DNA of 64,000 nt, from NCBI GenBank assembly GCA_019426215.1, contig CM033408.1:5955077-6019076 (forward strand), in the 5' to 3' direction. Both the position numbers and the translations under genes were made by a program. This document shows positions 12,310 to 24,292 of the stretch, piece by piece; positions within the stretch are counted from its first letter, which is position 1, and the number at the start of each line of letters is the position of its first letter. This stretch comes from Buddleja alternifolia. Its lineage: Eukaryota; Streptophyta; Magnoliopsida; Lamiales; Scrophulariaceae. The notes under the pieces were generated by a model that saw nothing but the letters and a program-made list of their open reading frames with translations, was not told where the DNA came from and ran no database searches.

Positions 12310-14238
12310 TGACACGCTAAAAGCTAACGTGCTATAATAGCAAGTGCACTAGTCGTGTGTAGTAATAAAAGTGGACGAGATGTCCGGATTGTCGAACCAC
12401 AAGGACTTGAATTCTAGTTTACGATTTTATAACAACAAAGATCAATACAATAAAGGTAAAATGAGTGTGAAACGCGTAAGATAAGAACAAGGTTGCACAA
12501 GTGATTTAAAACCAATTATAAAGGGAGACTAAGGCACATGCTAGGTCCAAATTGATCAAATATACTTATAAAGGCTCTTGTTGTAGAATTACTCTTATAT
12601 TGTTATGGTGAAAACTCCTAAGGTAGAGAATAACCGATGTCTCGCGTATAAACTCCTATACTTAGATCGTGATTTCCCAAATATCCCTATCCGGAAATCT
12701 AACCACTAAACATGCATTAATGTACTAGAGTTCACTCGATTTGAATCGAACGACTTCACCCGGGAATCTTTACCTATGTCTAGGGCAATTCCTCATTAGT
12801 TGCGGGTCATGATGTGAATTTCTTGCACCCTAAGTCAATTTTCTCCCGAAATATTAACCTAGGCATAAGATTCTAACATATAGTGATCAAGTATATGCAA
12901 GATAGACAAAAACACAATTCACATCACATAACAATATAAGAACAACCTCAACGATAATCTATTATAAGCATATATCACAATTTGGCCTTACATGGCCCTA
13001 GTCTTACGAATTTAGTTCATAATTGAAAGCATAAAAGACATAAGAGGAATATTCATAGAAATAAATGAAATGAAAAGCTCTTAAAAACTCCCTAAATGGT
13101 GAATGATGATGGATCTTGAAGTTGAGCCTTCAATCCCCAAGCTCTTTTCCTTCCTCTAGTTTCCCCCTCCAAGAGTGATGAAGAATGGTGATGAATGGTG
13201 GAGAAATCAGATTAGGGGCTGCCCCCCTCTCCTCCAAGAATCTGACATTGATAGTGAATGATGAAGAGTATGGGTTCCCCCTCCTTTTATAGCCAAAATT
13301 CCACTAAAGTATGCATTAAGAATTCCCATTAAAGTTCCCCAATGAGAATTCCACCTAAGGTGATGCTTAAAGTATGGCTTTTAAGAATCCAACCAGCTAA
13401 AAAATGCTGAACTTTCGGCCCTTAAGAATTCCACCAAGCATAACCATGTGAAAACTTCAACAAAACACATGCATGCTGCCATTTTCTTGCTTTCCAGCGC
13501 AGTCTTAGTAGTTGCCTCATAAAATTCTCCACAGATCTCCAAATTGGATGATTCAAGTCCCCATGTGCAGATAAAACATAGATCTACAACTTTTCAGAAG
13601 GACATTTTGTCCAATTCGGTCTCTACGTATACCTAAATTACGTTTCAACATGGAGGTTGTTTCTGATTTGGCGCCCATAAAGTAAATCTACCAAGAAACA
13701 CACTTATGACAACCCCTCAACACATGTGCTGAATTATGGCCAAAAGTGATTCTTACCCATCATATAATGCTGGAATTTAGGCTGAAAAAGGAGTAACATT
13801 CGGACTATCCATGCTTAGGCATGACTAGGAGGGCGCTGGGGCGTATCCTGACACATGTACTTCTCTGTTCGGCGCAGCAATCGTATTTCCTTCACAATTA
13901 TCTCTATAGACCTCCGATTTGGATGTTTCAAGTTCCCATTTGAAGCTAAGACATACATCTAAAACTTTGTAGAAGGAAACTTTATCTAAGTCGGTCTCAA
14001 AATGTACGGAATTATCGCTCGAATGTGGTAGGAGATGCATAAACCGCCTAGGTGTTGAAAAACATGCTTGAACTTGTTTTGTACATTGTTTTTCTTCCCT
14101 TTTCTTCATGTATTCTCATTTATTACCTGTATTCACTTAACACACCTATTAAATGCAAATGTGACATGATTTAAGCAATAAGTGAATCCAAATCATAAGA
14201 ATTACGGTCTTAAAAACACGTAAAAACACCTTTTATCA
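12310..14238 (-). repeat. 5' LTR of the Athila-type element
   Basis: It has TG...CA ends and pairs with 7214-8970. On the minus strand it ends at 12310 and joins directly to RNase H coding sequence with no primer-binding site between. It carries an extra block of about 172 bases (13707-13885) absent from the other LTR. Confidence 0.9.
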
Positions 14239-15489
14239 CTTACTCAGCTATCCTTCTTGAATAAACAATCAATGCTCCGACTTGTAGGCTTTCTTTGAGC
14301 CCTCTTTCATGAAACCTCCTCCGAACAATTGGGCTCCTTATTATTTTTGGCTCACTGCTTCATTCTTCGTTTGAGCCCATCTTTTAATAAAGCCCAAAAC
14401 CATGTCGTAATAATTTAAGGGCATATCAAAATTGATTATCGAAGGATCACACAAAGGCTTCTACAAAATAGAGGTGGGGATGATGATCTTGGGCTCCTTG
14501 ATCACACAGATTTCAGCACCAATGAAGATCTTCACCAACAAGCTTCTCTCACTCAGAAATACTGTTTGTAGAGTCAACAACTTCTTCACACAGACAAAGG
14601 ATGTCGAAGGTTTTGGTCACGGGTTATATTTGATTTTAGGAAGTTCAAACAACTTAGGATATCTCAATAATAGTGTATGGTTCTTCTTTGAAGATATTTG
14701 AGATATCTATGACTGTCTGGAATGTATGTAGAAAGTTTGGAAGAATTTTGGCTATGGAGTTTCTAAGTTTTTCTCGAGAAAAGTATTTCAGCAAAGTTTT
14801 GATTTTCTTGTGTACGTACATTGTTTTAGGGTTTGTTGAGGTAAGGTATTTATAGGCAATTTCTTAGGATTTATCCGTTGGACACATGTAGGTGCGTGCT
14901 TCTCACGCACGAGTGAGTCATACCTTTTCTCTGATATTCCTGAAATCCTGCTGCACTGATTTGATGTGGCAGGTTTGAACTCTGAATTTCTGACAGTCTA
15001 AGCCAATAGGTAGCTTGCTTCCTATACAATCTGTCCTTATTACATTTAATGCTTTAATCAAGCATTTAATGCATTTGAATTTATTTCCCGTTGGAAATAA
15101 ATGCCCGTTTAAATGATTGCATTTAAGTCCTTAGTGACTTCGGAATTTAATTCAGGTGAATCTGTTCTTCTTAATCGCTTGGTTACTTTGAGTGTTTGAT
15201 TCATAAACCCTCAAATAGTCCATAGCGATTGACAGTCGCTTAAGACAAAATTTTCATCTTCATTTGACTTCAGACACTGATCTTCAACTTTATCTCTAAT
15301 AGACTCACCTAGAATTCTACTAGCGACTTGGTATTCAATACTTAATCTAAAATCTACAAAGATAAAAATTACAAGCTAAATAAAATTACAACCTTTCAAA
15401 CACTTATACAATTGTTCTATGAAAATATAAACTTGCATTCTTTTTTTTTTTGGTCTAACATAAAATTTTATCTTGTTATCATCAAAACA

Positions 15490-16279
15490 TCTAGTATGAA
15501 ATTTCCTAACATGACCTTAATGCCCCTAACAGAAAACTGAAAAGAAATAATAAAAAAATACAAATAAACTCCAAAAAAATCTGATGCGATAAATGACCAT
15601 TCTACCTTCCATGTTATTTACACTCATTTACCTCCCGAAAACAAGTCATTGCACAGCAAAAATTGAACGGGCAAGGAGGGAACCGGCGGTTCGAGACGGG
15701 AAGCAGTTCGGCGGTGGTGGTCTGCAATCGGGAGAGGTGGTGTTGCTCTACGACGGTGTTTTGCGAAGCAGGGGAGAAGGGGCTGTGGTGGTTTGGTCGA
15801 AGGGGTGGTGTCTGCCACCGCCGACGACAGATTGGTTTGGGGATTGACTAAAGGCGGTGGACAGTTGAAGGGGAGATGGTGCAGGCGTGCACCGAAGAAG
15901 ATGAATAGTGCCTACTTTTTTGTTTATAATTTTTTCTTTTTTATTTATTATATATATATTATATTATGTATATATGTGTTTTTATATATATATATATATA
16001 ATATAAATGTGTTAGATATTTATTCTTATTTATTTATTTCTAAGAATTAAAAAATCTAATTTTGTTTTTGAAAATTTGTAAATAAATCAAAGAAAAATAC
16101 TTAAGTAATATCTTGGAAAATACAAATTTAAATATTTTAGTATAACTCCAATTTCTCAAATTTAAAAATGGTTCAAATATTTTTGGATAATATTGAAATT
16201 ATAACTCAAATATTTTCACTATTTTTTTCTAATTTTCAAAATTTTACTTTATTTTATGTTTTTGGAAATTAAAAATCAA
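15490..16279. other. AT-rich stretch with a GC-rich 240-bp island
   Basis: Most of this is AT-rich and non-coding. Bases 15657-15900 are unusually GC-rich and open in several frames (a 64-codon frame on minus and an 84-codon one on plus). No protein family was recognised. It may be a captured gene fragment inside the TIR element; it is not called as a gene. Confidence 0.4.
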
Positions 16280-16568
16280 AGGAAATTACATTTACACACC
16301 TATACTTTACAAAACTTTACAAATAACACCAAAAGGGTATAATTGTCCAAAAAATTAGGGTTTCCATGTTCAAAAATATTTTCCGCCAAACTAAGGGGTG
16401 TTTTCAAAAGTTCACAAAAAATTTGACGACCCTGTATTGAGACCCTAACAGAAGGTGCTGATTGTTGGACAGAAGAAAATGTTAGGATGTTAAATGTAAT
16501 TTTTTGAACTAGAGGGTGTAAATTGTAATTAGACAATACCTCAGGGGTACCTAATATAATTATCCCTA
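16280..16568. mobile_element. MITE with inward terminal repeats
   Basis: The left end GGAAATTACATTTACAC and the reverse complement of the right end GGATAATTATATTAGGTACC are related, and both lead into short runs about fitting the same family. Its right half also matches the repeat at 6091, so this is either a whole MITE or the right arm of a larger element. Confidence 0.45.
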
Positions 16569-17095
16569 TATATATATATACACATACAAAAAAAAATAAA
16601 AAAAATGTATTTTATTTTCGTAAATTAAATTATTTAAGTAAATAAAAAATATAAAAATTAGTACACATAAAAGAAATATTTTATTTTATTTTCGTTAATT
16701 AAATTATTTAATTAAAATTTTAAGATAAAATGACAAATTTGCCTTTAAAAATATCACATGCATGACATGTGACAAAATTTCGGCGGAATATTCCACCGGA
16801 ATATGCTAAAATATAAAAAAATACTAAATTTTATAAAGGTCGGGAGATGCGAAGTAAAAAAACAAAGAAACATTTAAAAAAAAGTGTGTAAATGGCCATA
16901 GTTTGGAGGATTTAATGTTTTTATTCTATACTTTTTAATGAAATTGATACTTTAAAACCTAGCACCCTGCTACTATGTCCTTAACACCTCTAATTATTTT
17001 CACCAAAATTTTCTGTTTGGATGTATCACACAACACCTTGTTGTGTTGGGGGTAATACTGTAGACACTTATTTGTGTTCAATCAGTAGTCATTAA

Positions 17096-17707
17096 GGCCC
17101 CGATCGGATGGGATGCTGTTTCCTATTTCTCAATTTCTTAGAAATTATTTTCATCAAACATGTATTTCTTTGACATCTCCCAAAAATATCCCAAAGTAAT
17201 AATACACACACAATTTTTCAGAAAAAAATCTCAAATTTCTTTGAAAAATGAATTATTTGGCATTTGTCTCAATTTTTTCTCAAAAAATCAGAATATTTAC
17301 TATTCATAATTAGACAGTTCACCTAATAATTAAAAGTACTTTATCAACCAATATCTTGATATAATCATCAAAATAATCACATATCTTTATTTGAAATGAT
17401 GTAGGTTACGAAATAAGATCCACTTTACATATTTTCTGATGTCTTAATCAATGAGTTTAGCATAAATATGTTAAATTTTTTTACAAAAACAAAACTTATC
17501 CATAACAATTTCTGACAAAAAAAGATTCTTTCTTACAAAAAAAATATATCACATTACACTTAATCATTACACTTTTTTCTATAAAAAAATTCATCCAAAC
17601 ACACTTCCTCTTCCATATCTCTATTTTCTTAAAAATAATTTCTCTTACTTTATCTATGAAAAATGAAAAATGAAAAATTGGGAATAGACATCCATCCAAT
17701 CGGGCCC
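17096..17707. mobile_element. Harbinger/Tourist-type MITE, TSD TAA
   Basis: Ends are GGCCCCGATCGGATGG and, inverted, GGGCCCGATTGGATGG, flanked by TAA on both sides. The 612-bp core is AT-rich and non-coding. The 3-bp TAA duplication and the TIR type fit PIF/Harbinger. A second copy lies at 19178-19764. Confidence 0.8.
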
Positions 17708-17875
17708 TAAGTCTCCATATTTTATAAAATCATGCGCAAAACTCTCCATCCGTTGGTAACTAACACGCTTTCGCAGTTTCGTTGTAGGAACCATGATGGT
17801 TTAAGGAGCTTTCCCCCCTATAGTGGGTTTGTAATTGACATATATGTGCTCGCTCCTATGAGATTAGGGATGTAA

Positions 17876-18195
17876 TTTGAGCCGAGCCAGCTCGCGAGCT
17901 TTCCTGGCTCGGCTTGAATGAGCTCGACTCGAGCTCGAGCTTCTTTCTCTCTGAAAAAAACTCGCGAGCTTTTCAATTTTTTAATATATATTTATTTTTT
18001 ATATTATAAATATTAATTATATATTAAATATTTATAATATTCAATAAAAATAAATATTAAATATTAATTATATATATTAAATATATATAATATTCAATAA
18101 AAATAAATATTAAATATTATAAATATTTAATATCTTTTCAAAAAATAAAAAAAATTAATATTTAGGCTCGAGCTCGCGAGCCTGAGCTCGATATT
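17876..18195. repeat. Partial palindromic GAGCTCGAG-type repeat element
   Basis: Two GC-rich blocks rich in GAGCTCG/CTCGCGAGC (17878-17970 and 18172-18193) flank AT-rich filler with inverted symmetry. The outer right end expected for this kind of plant repeat is absent, so the copy is truncated. Confidence 0.5.
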
Positions 18196-19177
18196 TATGA
18201 AAGGAAAATTTGTGGAAAATTCATGATTCCATATTTAATATGTTTGATTTTATGATTTTCTAAAATATTAAAACTAGTTGAAATATTACTTACATAATAA
18301 TATTAAACAATTAAACAATAAAATTCAAAAAAATAAATATTAAGCATAAATTAGTATAGAAATACTAACCTTCTGCTTTATAAGCATTACAATAACCAGA
18401 TATTAATAATAAAAATACATATTTAAATACTAGATAAATAACTAATTTATTTATAAAATTGAAGTATCAAGATTCATTCTTTTAAAAATCTCAGAATATA
18501 ATTAATAAGTACTTTATAAGCATTACAAATAACCAAACAATATAATTAATAATGACTATAAATATGTAATTACCAAATGCACACCATAAATTACTTTACA
18601 AAATCAAAATATCCATATCCATATAGTTAAAAATCACAAAAAAAAAAAGGAAAAAAAGGTATCAAAAATTAAATTAAGTACATCTTACTTTAATTTCTTT
18701 TGTGAATATGAAAAAAACAATACAAATTATTCACTATGAAACAATTTTTTATTCTTACTTTTTCTTTTTCTTTTTCCAATTTTTTTTTAAAAAAATTGGA
18801 CCATTCAAACTTCATGAAGGAGATCTCGACCATTAAAGAGTACAATTTTCTTTTTTGAGAAAAAAAAAAGGATTACTGATTTTGATTTCAAAGGAGATTC
18901 GATAGCCGAGATAAGTTCTATGTGATCAATGGTGCTAATTTTTCTTTTTAATTACATATAAGATCTTAAGTCAAGATTTTAAACTTTTAATATCAAACTC
19001 TATTATGATTCGTGGCCACATTCTTCATATGGTCCTCTTATCTCGTTTTTCTTCGAGCACAAGTAATGAAAGAAGGTATCAAAAACAACTGATGTTATGA
19101 TCACGTGATAACTCATAATATTCATATCAATCTATTATGCATCGCATCTCTACATCTGGATAGAACTCACACAATAA
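18196..19177. other. Strongly AT-rich intergenic stretch
   Basis: It holds poly(A)/poly(T) runs and short repeats only. No gene or complete mobile element was seen. Confidence 0.5.
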
Positions 19178-19764
19178 GGCCCCGATTGGATGGCACGCTA
19201 CTTCCTATTTATCAATTTCTCAAAGATTTTTTCCATCAAAAATACATTTACTTGGTATCTTCTAAAAATATCCCAAAAAAATTTTACACACAATTTTCCT
19301 AGAAAAAATCTCAAATTTCTTTGAAAAATGGATTTCCCTCAAAAAAATTTTCAGAAAGTCAGAACTTTTACTATTCATGATTAGACAGTTTACCCAATAA
19401 TTAAAAATACTTTATCTGCTAATATCTTAATATAATTATCAAAATAATCACATATTTTTATTTGAAATGGTGTATGCTACGAAATATGATCCACTTTGCA
19501 TATTTTAGATGTCTTAATCGATGAGTTTAACTTAAATATGTTTAAATTTTCTTATAAAAACAAAACTCATTCATACTAATTTCCCACATAAAAATATTTT
19601 TTCTTATAAAAAAAACATATCACTTCACACTTAATCATTACACTTTTTTCTATCAAAAAAACTCATCCAAACATACTTTATTCATCATATCTCTACTTTC
19701 TTAAAAAAAATTCTCTTCCTTCATTTATGGAAAATGAGAAATAGACGTCCATTCAATCGGACCC
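19178..19764. mobile_element. Harbinger/Tourist-type MITE, second copy, TSD TAA
   Basis: It starts GGCCCCGATTGGATGG, ends in the inverted counterpart (ATCGGACCC) and is flanked by TAA at 19175-19177 and 19765-19767. Internal sequence follows the 17.1-kb copy in the same orientation with substitutions and short indels. Confidence 0.8.
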
Positions 19765-19767
19765 TAA

Positions 19768-21300
19768 TTGTCCAAACTCTACCAACTCTGTCCACCAAAC
19801 CAAGACATCCATGATCCAACCACCAAACTCGCCATCCAACCGTCCTAACTTTTCGTTTTTCCATAAGAGTAAGGGAATAAGTAAATTAAAAAATAATGAT
19901 TAAGTTCTAAGGGTGCTAATGATAATGCACAATATATATATATATGGTCGGGACTGGGAACAACTACTATATAGCATTATAATGAAGGGGTTAAGTGTAA
20001 CGAAGTTTGTTTTGAAGAGGCATTAAACAGAGAATGTACAATTTAGAGACACTGTATATATTTTTATTCAAGAGTCATTTTTCACCTACAACGTGGGCCT
20101 AGCAAACTTTTCAACTACCACCAAGCAAATGTGCCCTTAGAGGAGAAAACCTATGGCCAGCGAGTTGGTCTTGCAGACGTTGCACCTGATATTACATGTG
20201 TCTCATTATTTGAATCGTGCATTGATTATAAATATGTTTGAAAAAATTGCAATGCAAACGTAGAGAAGTGGAACACCTGTTACTCGCGACGATACTCTAC
20301 CCAATATTATGTACTCAGTGTAGCATTTAATATACAACGCATTATTTTTATTAAATATACTAGTGACATGAATTTTATACATGCGGTTTTTACAATAAAA
20401 AATAAGGAGAAAGAATATTTTGGAATAAAGGATACGGTGGTTGAAAATGGACCAATCTACTGTAATCGAATACTCAATTCGAGATTGATCATTAAGATAT
20501 CATTTGAGCTTGATTCATTAAATAATAAACCAACATTGAACACATTCTTATAAGTCTTGAAACTCGATTGGATTTGTTAAAAATGATAAATTATGTGTAA
20601 ACAAATCACAATATTCGAACTCGACTTGTGCTGTGTTGGAAAAAACTCGTTTGAGCCTGATTCGAATAATGAACAAGCTAAATTCATAAGTAAATTCTAA
20701 AATGTAATAATAACTCAACCAACTTGAAAACAAAATGATACCAACACTCCTAATATACTCTTGGAGCTCCAATATTCAATGAAAACTCTTTTTAAAAAAA
20801 TAATGAATAGTGTAACTCTACTCCCATTAGGCCATTACTTTTACAACATTTGAATTTGCAGTGCAATCCACCGGTCCAGAGGTGATTAATATCTAAGATA
20901 TATGGACACTTTGAAAAATCATTCCGTAATTTTGGATACGCGCTATATTTGTGTCTAGCTATTTGAGAAAGAAAGAGAATATAAACATGGGCATGTTCGA
21001 CCCATGTCTATATCCTAATTTTTCTAAGAATTAATGTATCTCGTATCTGTATCCGCGTCCATGCATTATAAATTACTACCCAACGTCGCCATCTACTATT
21101 TTTCTCGAGACACGCGTGATGCTTAAATATCAATTCAAGTGCAACGGGAATCCAACATATTCAATATGCATCACAATAAATAAACAAATGCATTACTGAA
21201 AAAAATTCATTTTTTCCTAAATATTTGTGCAGAACCTAGACCTGCTGCTGTTGAAATAGTTGGTAAGTGTTTATCAAAAAAAAAAAATAGTTGGTAAGTT
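19768..21300. other. Intergenic region upstream of XPT
   Basis: No gene was recognised. Diverged GACTCGA/GAGCTTGA words near 20500-20680 look like an eroded copy of the 17.9-kb repeat type. Confidence 0.4.
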
Positions 21301-21312
21301 GTATAAGTATTT

Positions 21313-21328
21313 GTATGTATATATATAC
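21313..21328 (+). promoter_or_regulatory. Candidate TATA region of XPT
   Basis: TATGTATATATATACA lies about 95 bases before the XPT start codon, followed by a CT-rich leader (TTTCATTTCATCTTCTC). It is the only TATA-like site close enough upstream. Confidence 0.45.
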
Positions 21329-21421
21329 ATCTTTCATTTCATCTTCTCGACTTTAGATTCACAACTGTGATAGGTTGAAATTCCCCATTTTTGTTTCTTC
21401 AGTCGAATAATATAAATCAAA

Positions 21422-22651
21422 ATGCTCTCTTTGAATCTTCTTCCATCCTCAAATGTCACTTTCTTCAAATCCACTTGCAGACGCCCCATTAAAAATGCAT
21501 CACTTTTGGATCCCAATCTCGTAATTAGGGCTCAAAATAGCTCGAATTTCAACCATGGCGTCAAATTAGGGTTTCCCACCGCCCCCAATTGCCAGATCCC
21601 CAAATCAAGATTCGATTTTGGGAAAATCTCGAGAAACCCTTTTGAATTCTCTTCAAAATCAGCCTCTGAAACCCCACATGAATCCAGCCCAGATGGTGAA
21701 ATCGAAGCTTCAAAGCCAAACAAGACTCTGAAGTTATCCGTTGTTTTCGGCCTCTGGTATTTTCAAAATATTGTATTCAATATATATAATAAAAAGGCTC
21801 TGAATATATTTCCATATCCATGGTTTCTAGCATCATTTCAGCTGTTTTGTGGGTCTGTTTGGATGTTAATTCTATGGTCATTGAAGCTTCAGCCATGTCC
21901 AAAGATAGACAAATCATTTATAATTGCACTTCTTGGACCTGCACTTTTCCACACAATAGGCCACATTTCAGCTTGTGTTTCATTCTCTAAAGTTGCTGTT
22001 TCATTCACTCATGTCATTAAGTCTGCTGAGCCTGCAATTTCGGTTCTGTTTTCGGCGTTTCTTGGCGATACGTATCCTGTTAGTGTATGGCTGTCAGTCC
22101 TCTCAATTGTGTTTGGTTGTTCATTAGCTGCCATAACTGAAGTTTCTTTTAATTTTGGAGGTTTGTGGGGTGCTATGATTAGTAATTTTGGATTCGTGCT
22201 TCGTAACATTTACTCGAAAAAGAGCTTGCAAAGCTTCAAACAAGTGAATGGGTTGAATTTGTATGGTTGGATTAGTATAATCTCATTGTTTTATCTATTT
22301 CCGGTGGCTATATTCGTCGAAGGGTCTCAATGGGTTTCGGGTTATCATAAGGCAATCGCGACCATTGGAAAGCCAACGACGTTTTACCTATGGGTGATGC
22401 TATCCGGGATATTTTATCATCTCTATAATCAGTCTTCGTACGAAGCCCTTGATGACATTAGCCCGCTTACGTTCTCGGTTGGGAACACTATGAAGAGAGT
22501 TGTGGTTATTATTGCTACCGTTTTGGTTTTCAGGAATCCGGTTAGGCCACTAAATGCACTTGGATCTGCTATTGCGATTTTTGGAACTTTCTTGTATTCA
22601 CAGGCAACGGCTAAGAAACCGAAGATCGAAGGGGGTGAGAAGAAGAATTAG
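21422..22651 (+). CDS. XPT: Xylulose 5-phosphate/phosphate translocator, plastid
   Basis: A 409-residue uninterrupted frame from ATG to TAG. Members of this triose-phosphate-translocator-like family exchange phosphorylated sugars for phosphate across the inner plastid envelope; the XPT subtype moves pentose phosphates such as xylulose 5-phosphate and links the cytosolic and plastid pentose-phosphate pathways. Residues 1 to about 95 are Ser/Asn-rich and basic, as in a transit peptide. The mature part has about ten hydrophobic segments and the conserved blocks NIVFNIYNKKALN, SFTHVIKSAEP, LRNIYSKKSLQ, FYHLYNQSSYEALD and SPLTFSVGNTMKR. LGSAIAIFGTFLYSQA and a lysine-rich tail close it. Lack of introns and wording such as GHISACVSFSKVAVSFTH favour XPT over GPT, whose genes are spliced. 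No damage is seen; the gene looks functional. Confidence 0.93.
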   Translation: MLSLNLLPSSNVTFFKSTCRRPIKNASLLDPNLVIRAQNSSNFNHGVKLGFPTAPNCQIPKSRFDFGKISRNPFEFSSKSASETPHESSPDGEIEASKPNKTLKLSVVFGLWYFQNIVFNIYNKKALNIFPYPWFLASFQLFCGSVWMLILWSLKLQPCPKIDKSFIIALLGPALFHTIGHISACVSFSKVAVSFTHVIKSAEPAISVLFSAFLGDTYPVSVWLSVLSIVFGCSLAAITEVSFNFGGLWGAMISNFGFVLRNIYSKKSLQSFKQVNGLNLYGWISIISLFYLFPVAIFVEGSQWVSGYHKAIATIGKPTTFYLWVMLSGIFYHLYNQSSYEALDDISPLTFSVGNTMKRVVVIIATVLVFRNPVRPLNALGSAIAIFGTFLYSQATAKKPKIEGGEKKN

Positions 22652-23487
22652 AAGGATGGTTTTTCTGAAGTTTTATATTATTTTTCTTGATAGAATTTGG
22701 TATTGTTTTTTTGACTTCATTTTGAAATGCTAGAAGTTTAGTTTTGATATTGCTTTCTATTATCCATGACATGCTCAAGTGTTTCCCAGGAGTAGATATT
22801 TCATGTAAGATGTCAAAGTTTTGGAATCATGCTAAAATATAAATTGTTGTTTTGCATTTTGATCAATATAATGTTTCTATAAATCTATAACTTGCCTGCA
22901 CTTGCTATGTGATTGGTGGTGTTATTTTTTTATGGTGTCGTTCGCATAGGAAGCATGATGGGTGATGAAATGATATCCGTTTGGGTACTACAGAGTACAA
23001 AAGTGATGTTGGGAACTGTTAGATTACATAAGCCATAAGCCGGAGCTTGAAAGTTTGGTATTTTTCTTGCTGCTATGAAGTTGCATTTTATTTCATAACA
23101 ATAGAACACGATTGAAAGTTATGAACAAGCTTGTCATTATGCTGGTAACTATGGTTCAATCTGAACATTATACACAGGAGGGGGGATTGATAGCTATCAC
23201 GTTCTATGCGTGATAGCTAGAACATTATGCACGATTGAAATGTTATGTTGTTAATTGTTATAACTAGAATAATTTTTAGTAGTTCATGGGGCTTCAAGGG
23301 CTTCAAGTCTTGATATAATTACGATAATTATTTAACAATCATCTTTTTTGGTGGGCATACATGAAGCCCACTTACATAGATGATCATAATTATCTCATGA
23401 CTCGGAGTTGCAGGAGCTCGTAAAAAGGTGGTTGTTTGATATAGTTGTTCCTGGTGGCTAAAGATAGATTTTGAAGCTTAAGAATTA
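22652..23487. other. XPT 3' flank and intergenic stretch
   Basis: The first few hundred bases likely hold the XPT 3' UTR. An 11-bp perfect stem with a 7-base loop (TAGCTATCACG, 23191-23219) is the only structure noticed. Confidence 0.4.
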
Positions 23488-24058
23488 GAGATGACAATTG
23501 GGTGAGTCTAGGGTGGGTTTGGCAGGACTCGGGAGTCGAGACTCGCCCCGGCTAGTTCTTGTAAACCCCACAGCCCGGCCGCCTGTCTTGCTATTGGACC
23601 CGTCTTGACCCATCCCAGGCCCCGATGAATCTGGGTCAGACCCCTCAGATTGGAAATATTGGATGAAAGCTGGCCATTCCCAAAGAAAAAGTTTGTATTT
23701 TTCTGTTATAAATTTAATATCAAACTTGGTTAAAACTTTGGTCTAAAAATTCCTAATGACGAGGAAAAATTCCATTGTTTTGACGCAGGAGATGTGATAT
23801 GAGGAGGAAAAGCTTAGAATTGAATTGAACCTAAACAGATTTATTTAATATTTAATGATCTAAAAAAGTATAATAAAATATGAATGTGGCGCGGTGTGGG
23901 TGGGGTTCGCCTGGATCCATAATTTGCCCCAACCCAGTCGAGGGCAGAATTTAGAAAGCCGGCCCTGGTTCCAAAATCTGTTTACCTGGCTTGGTAATCC
24001 ACCGTAAACGCGATGGACCCAGGGCAGGTCCCCGTCATATGTGCACCATTGCCATCGC
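23488..24058. mobile_element. MITE-like element of the GGGATGACAA family
   Basis: The left end GAGATGACAATTGGGT and the reverse complement of the right end GCGATGGCAATGG resemble the termini of the better preserved copy at 52018-52672. Inside are CG-rich GGGTC/CCCGG words typical of that family. A TTA precedes the left end but is not matched on the right, so the copy is degraded. Confidence 0.5.
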
Positions 24059-24292
24059 TGGATAAAAAAAGTGGGATCTTTGCTATGGATATAATTAGTG
24101 GGTTCTAAGTTCACTGAAAATATCACGATTTGTCATTTGATCTTTTTTTTCTTCTTTTTTTTTCCTCTCATCTTTTATCTAAGCTAGCTTGATTAATTTT
24201 CTATATAAAAGATTCATATCAACTTTTATATATATATATATATATTTTTGGCACAAGCATAGAGTGTGATTTTACCGACTAATTATGTATAA

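Larger units (their letters stand above)
7214..14238 (-). mobile_element. Athila-type Gypsy element, internally deleted, TSD CTTAC
   Basis: Two long, highly similar LTRs (7214-8970 and 12310-14238) flank a 3.3-kb internal region, and the whole is bracketed by CTTAC (7209-7213 and 14239-14243). The pol gene runs on the minus strand, so the 5' LTR is the right-hand one. The internal region begins directly with RNase H coding sequence: primer-binding site, gag, protease and nearly all of RT are missing. A polypurine tract (AAGTTTGGGGGTGT on minus) immediately precedes the 3' LTR. The 1.65-kb non-coding stretch between integrase and 3' LTR is usual for the Athila/Tat branch. Confidence 0.9.
6251..15489 (-). 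repeat. LTR-like segment split by the nested Athila element
   Basis: Without the insertion at 7214-14243 the two flanks join into a segment of about 2.2 kb. On the minus strand it begins TGTTTTGATGATAACAAG (15489 downward), a typical Copia LTR start, and ends in a C-rich tract (G run at 6253-6264 on plus). TATA-like TATAAATA motifs occur on the minus strand near 6920 and 14850. TCTAG is present at both edges (6246-6250 and 15490-15494), a possible TSD, although the left edge does not have the canonical CA end. No second LTR is in the window, so it is likely a solo LTR. Confidence 0.45.
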
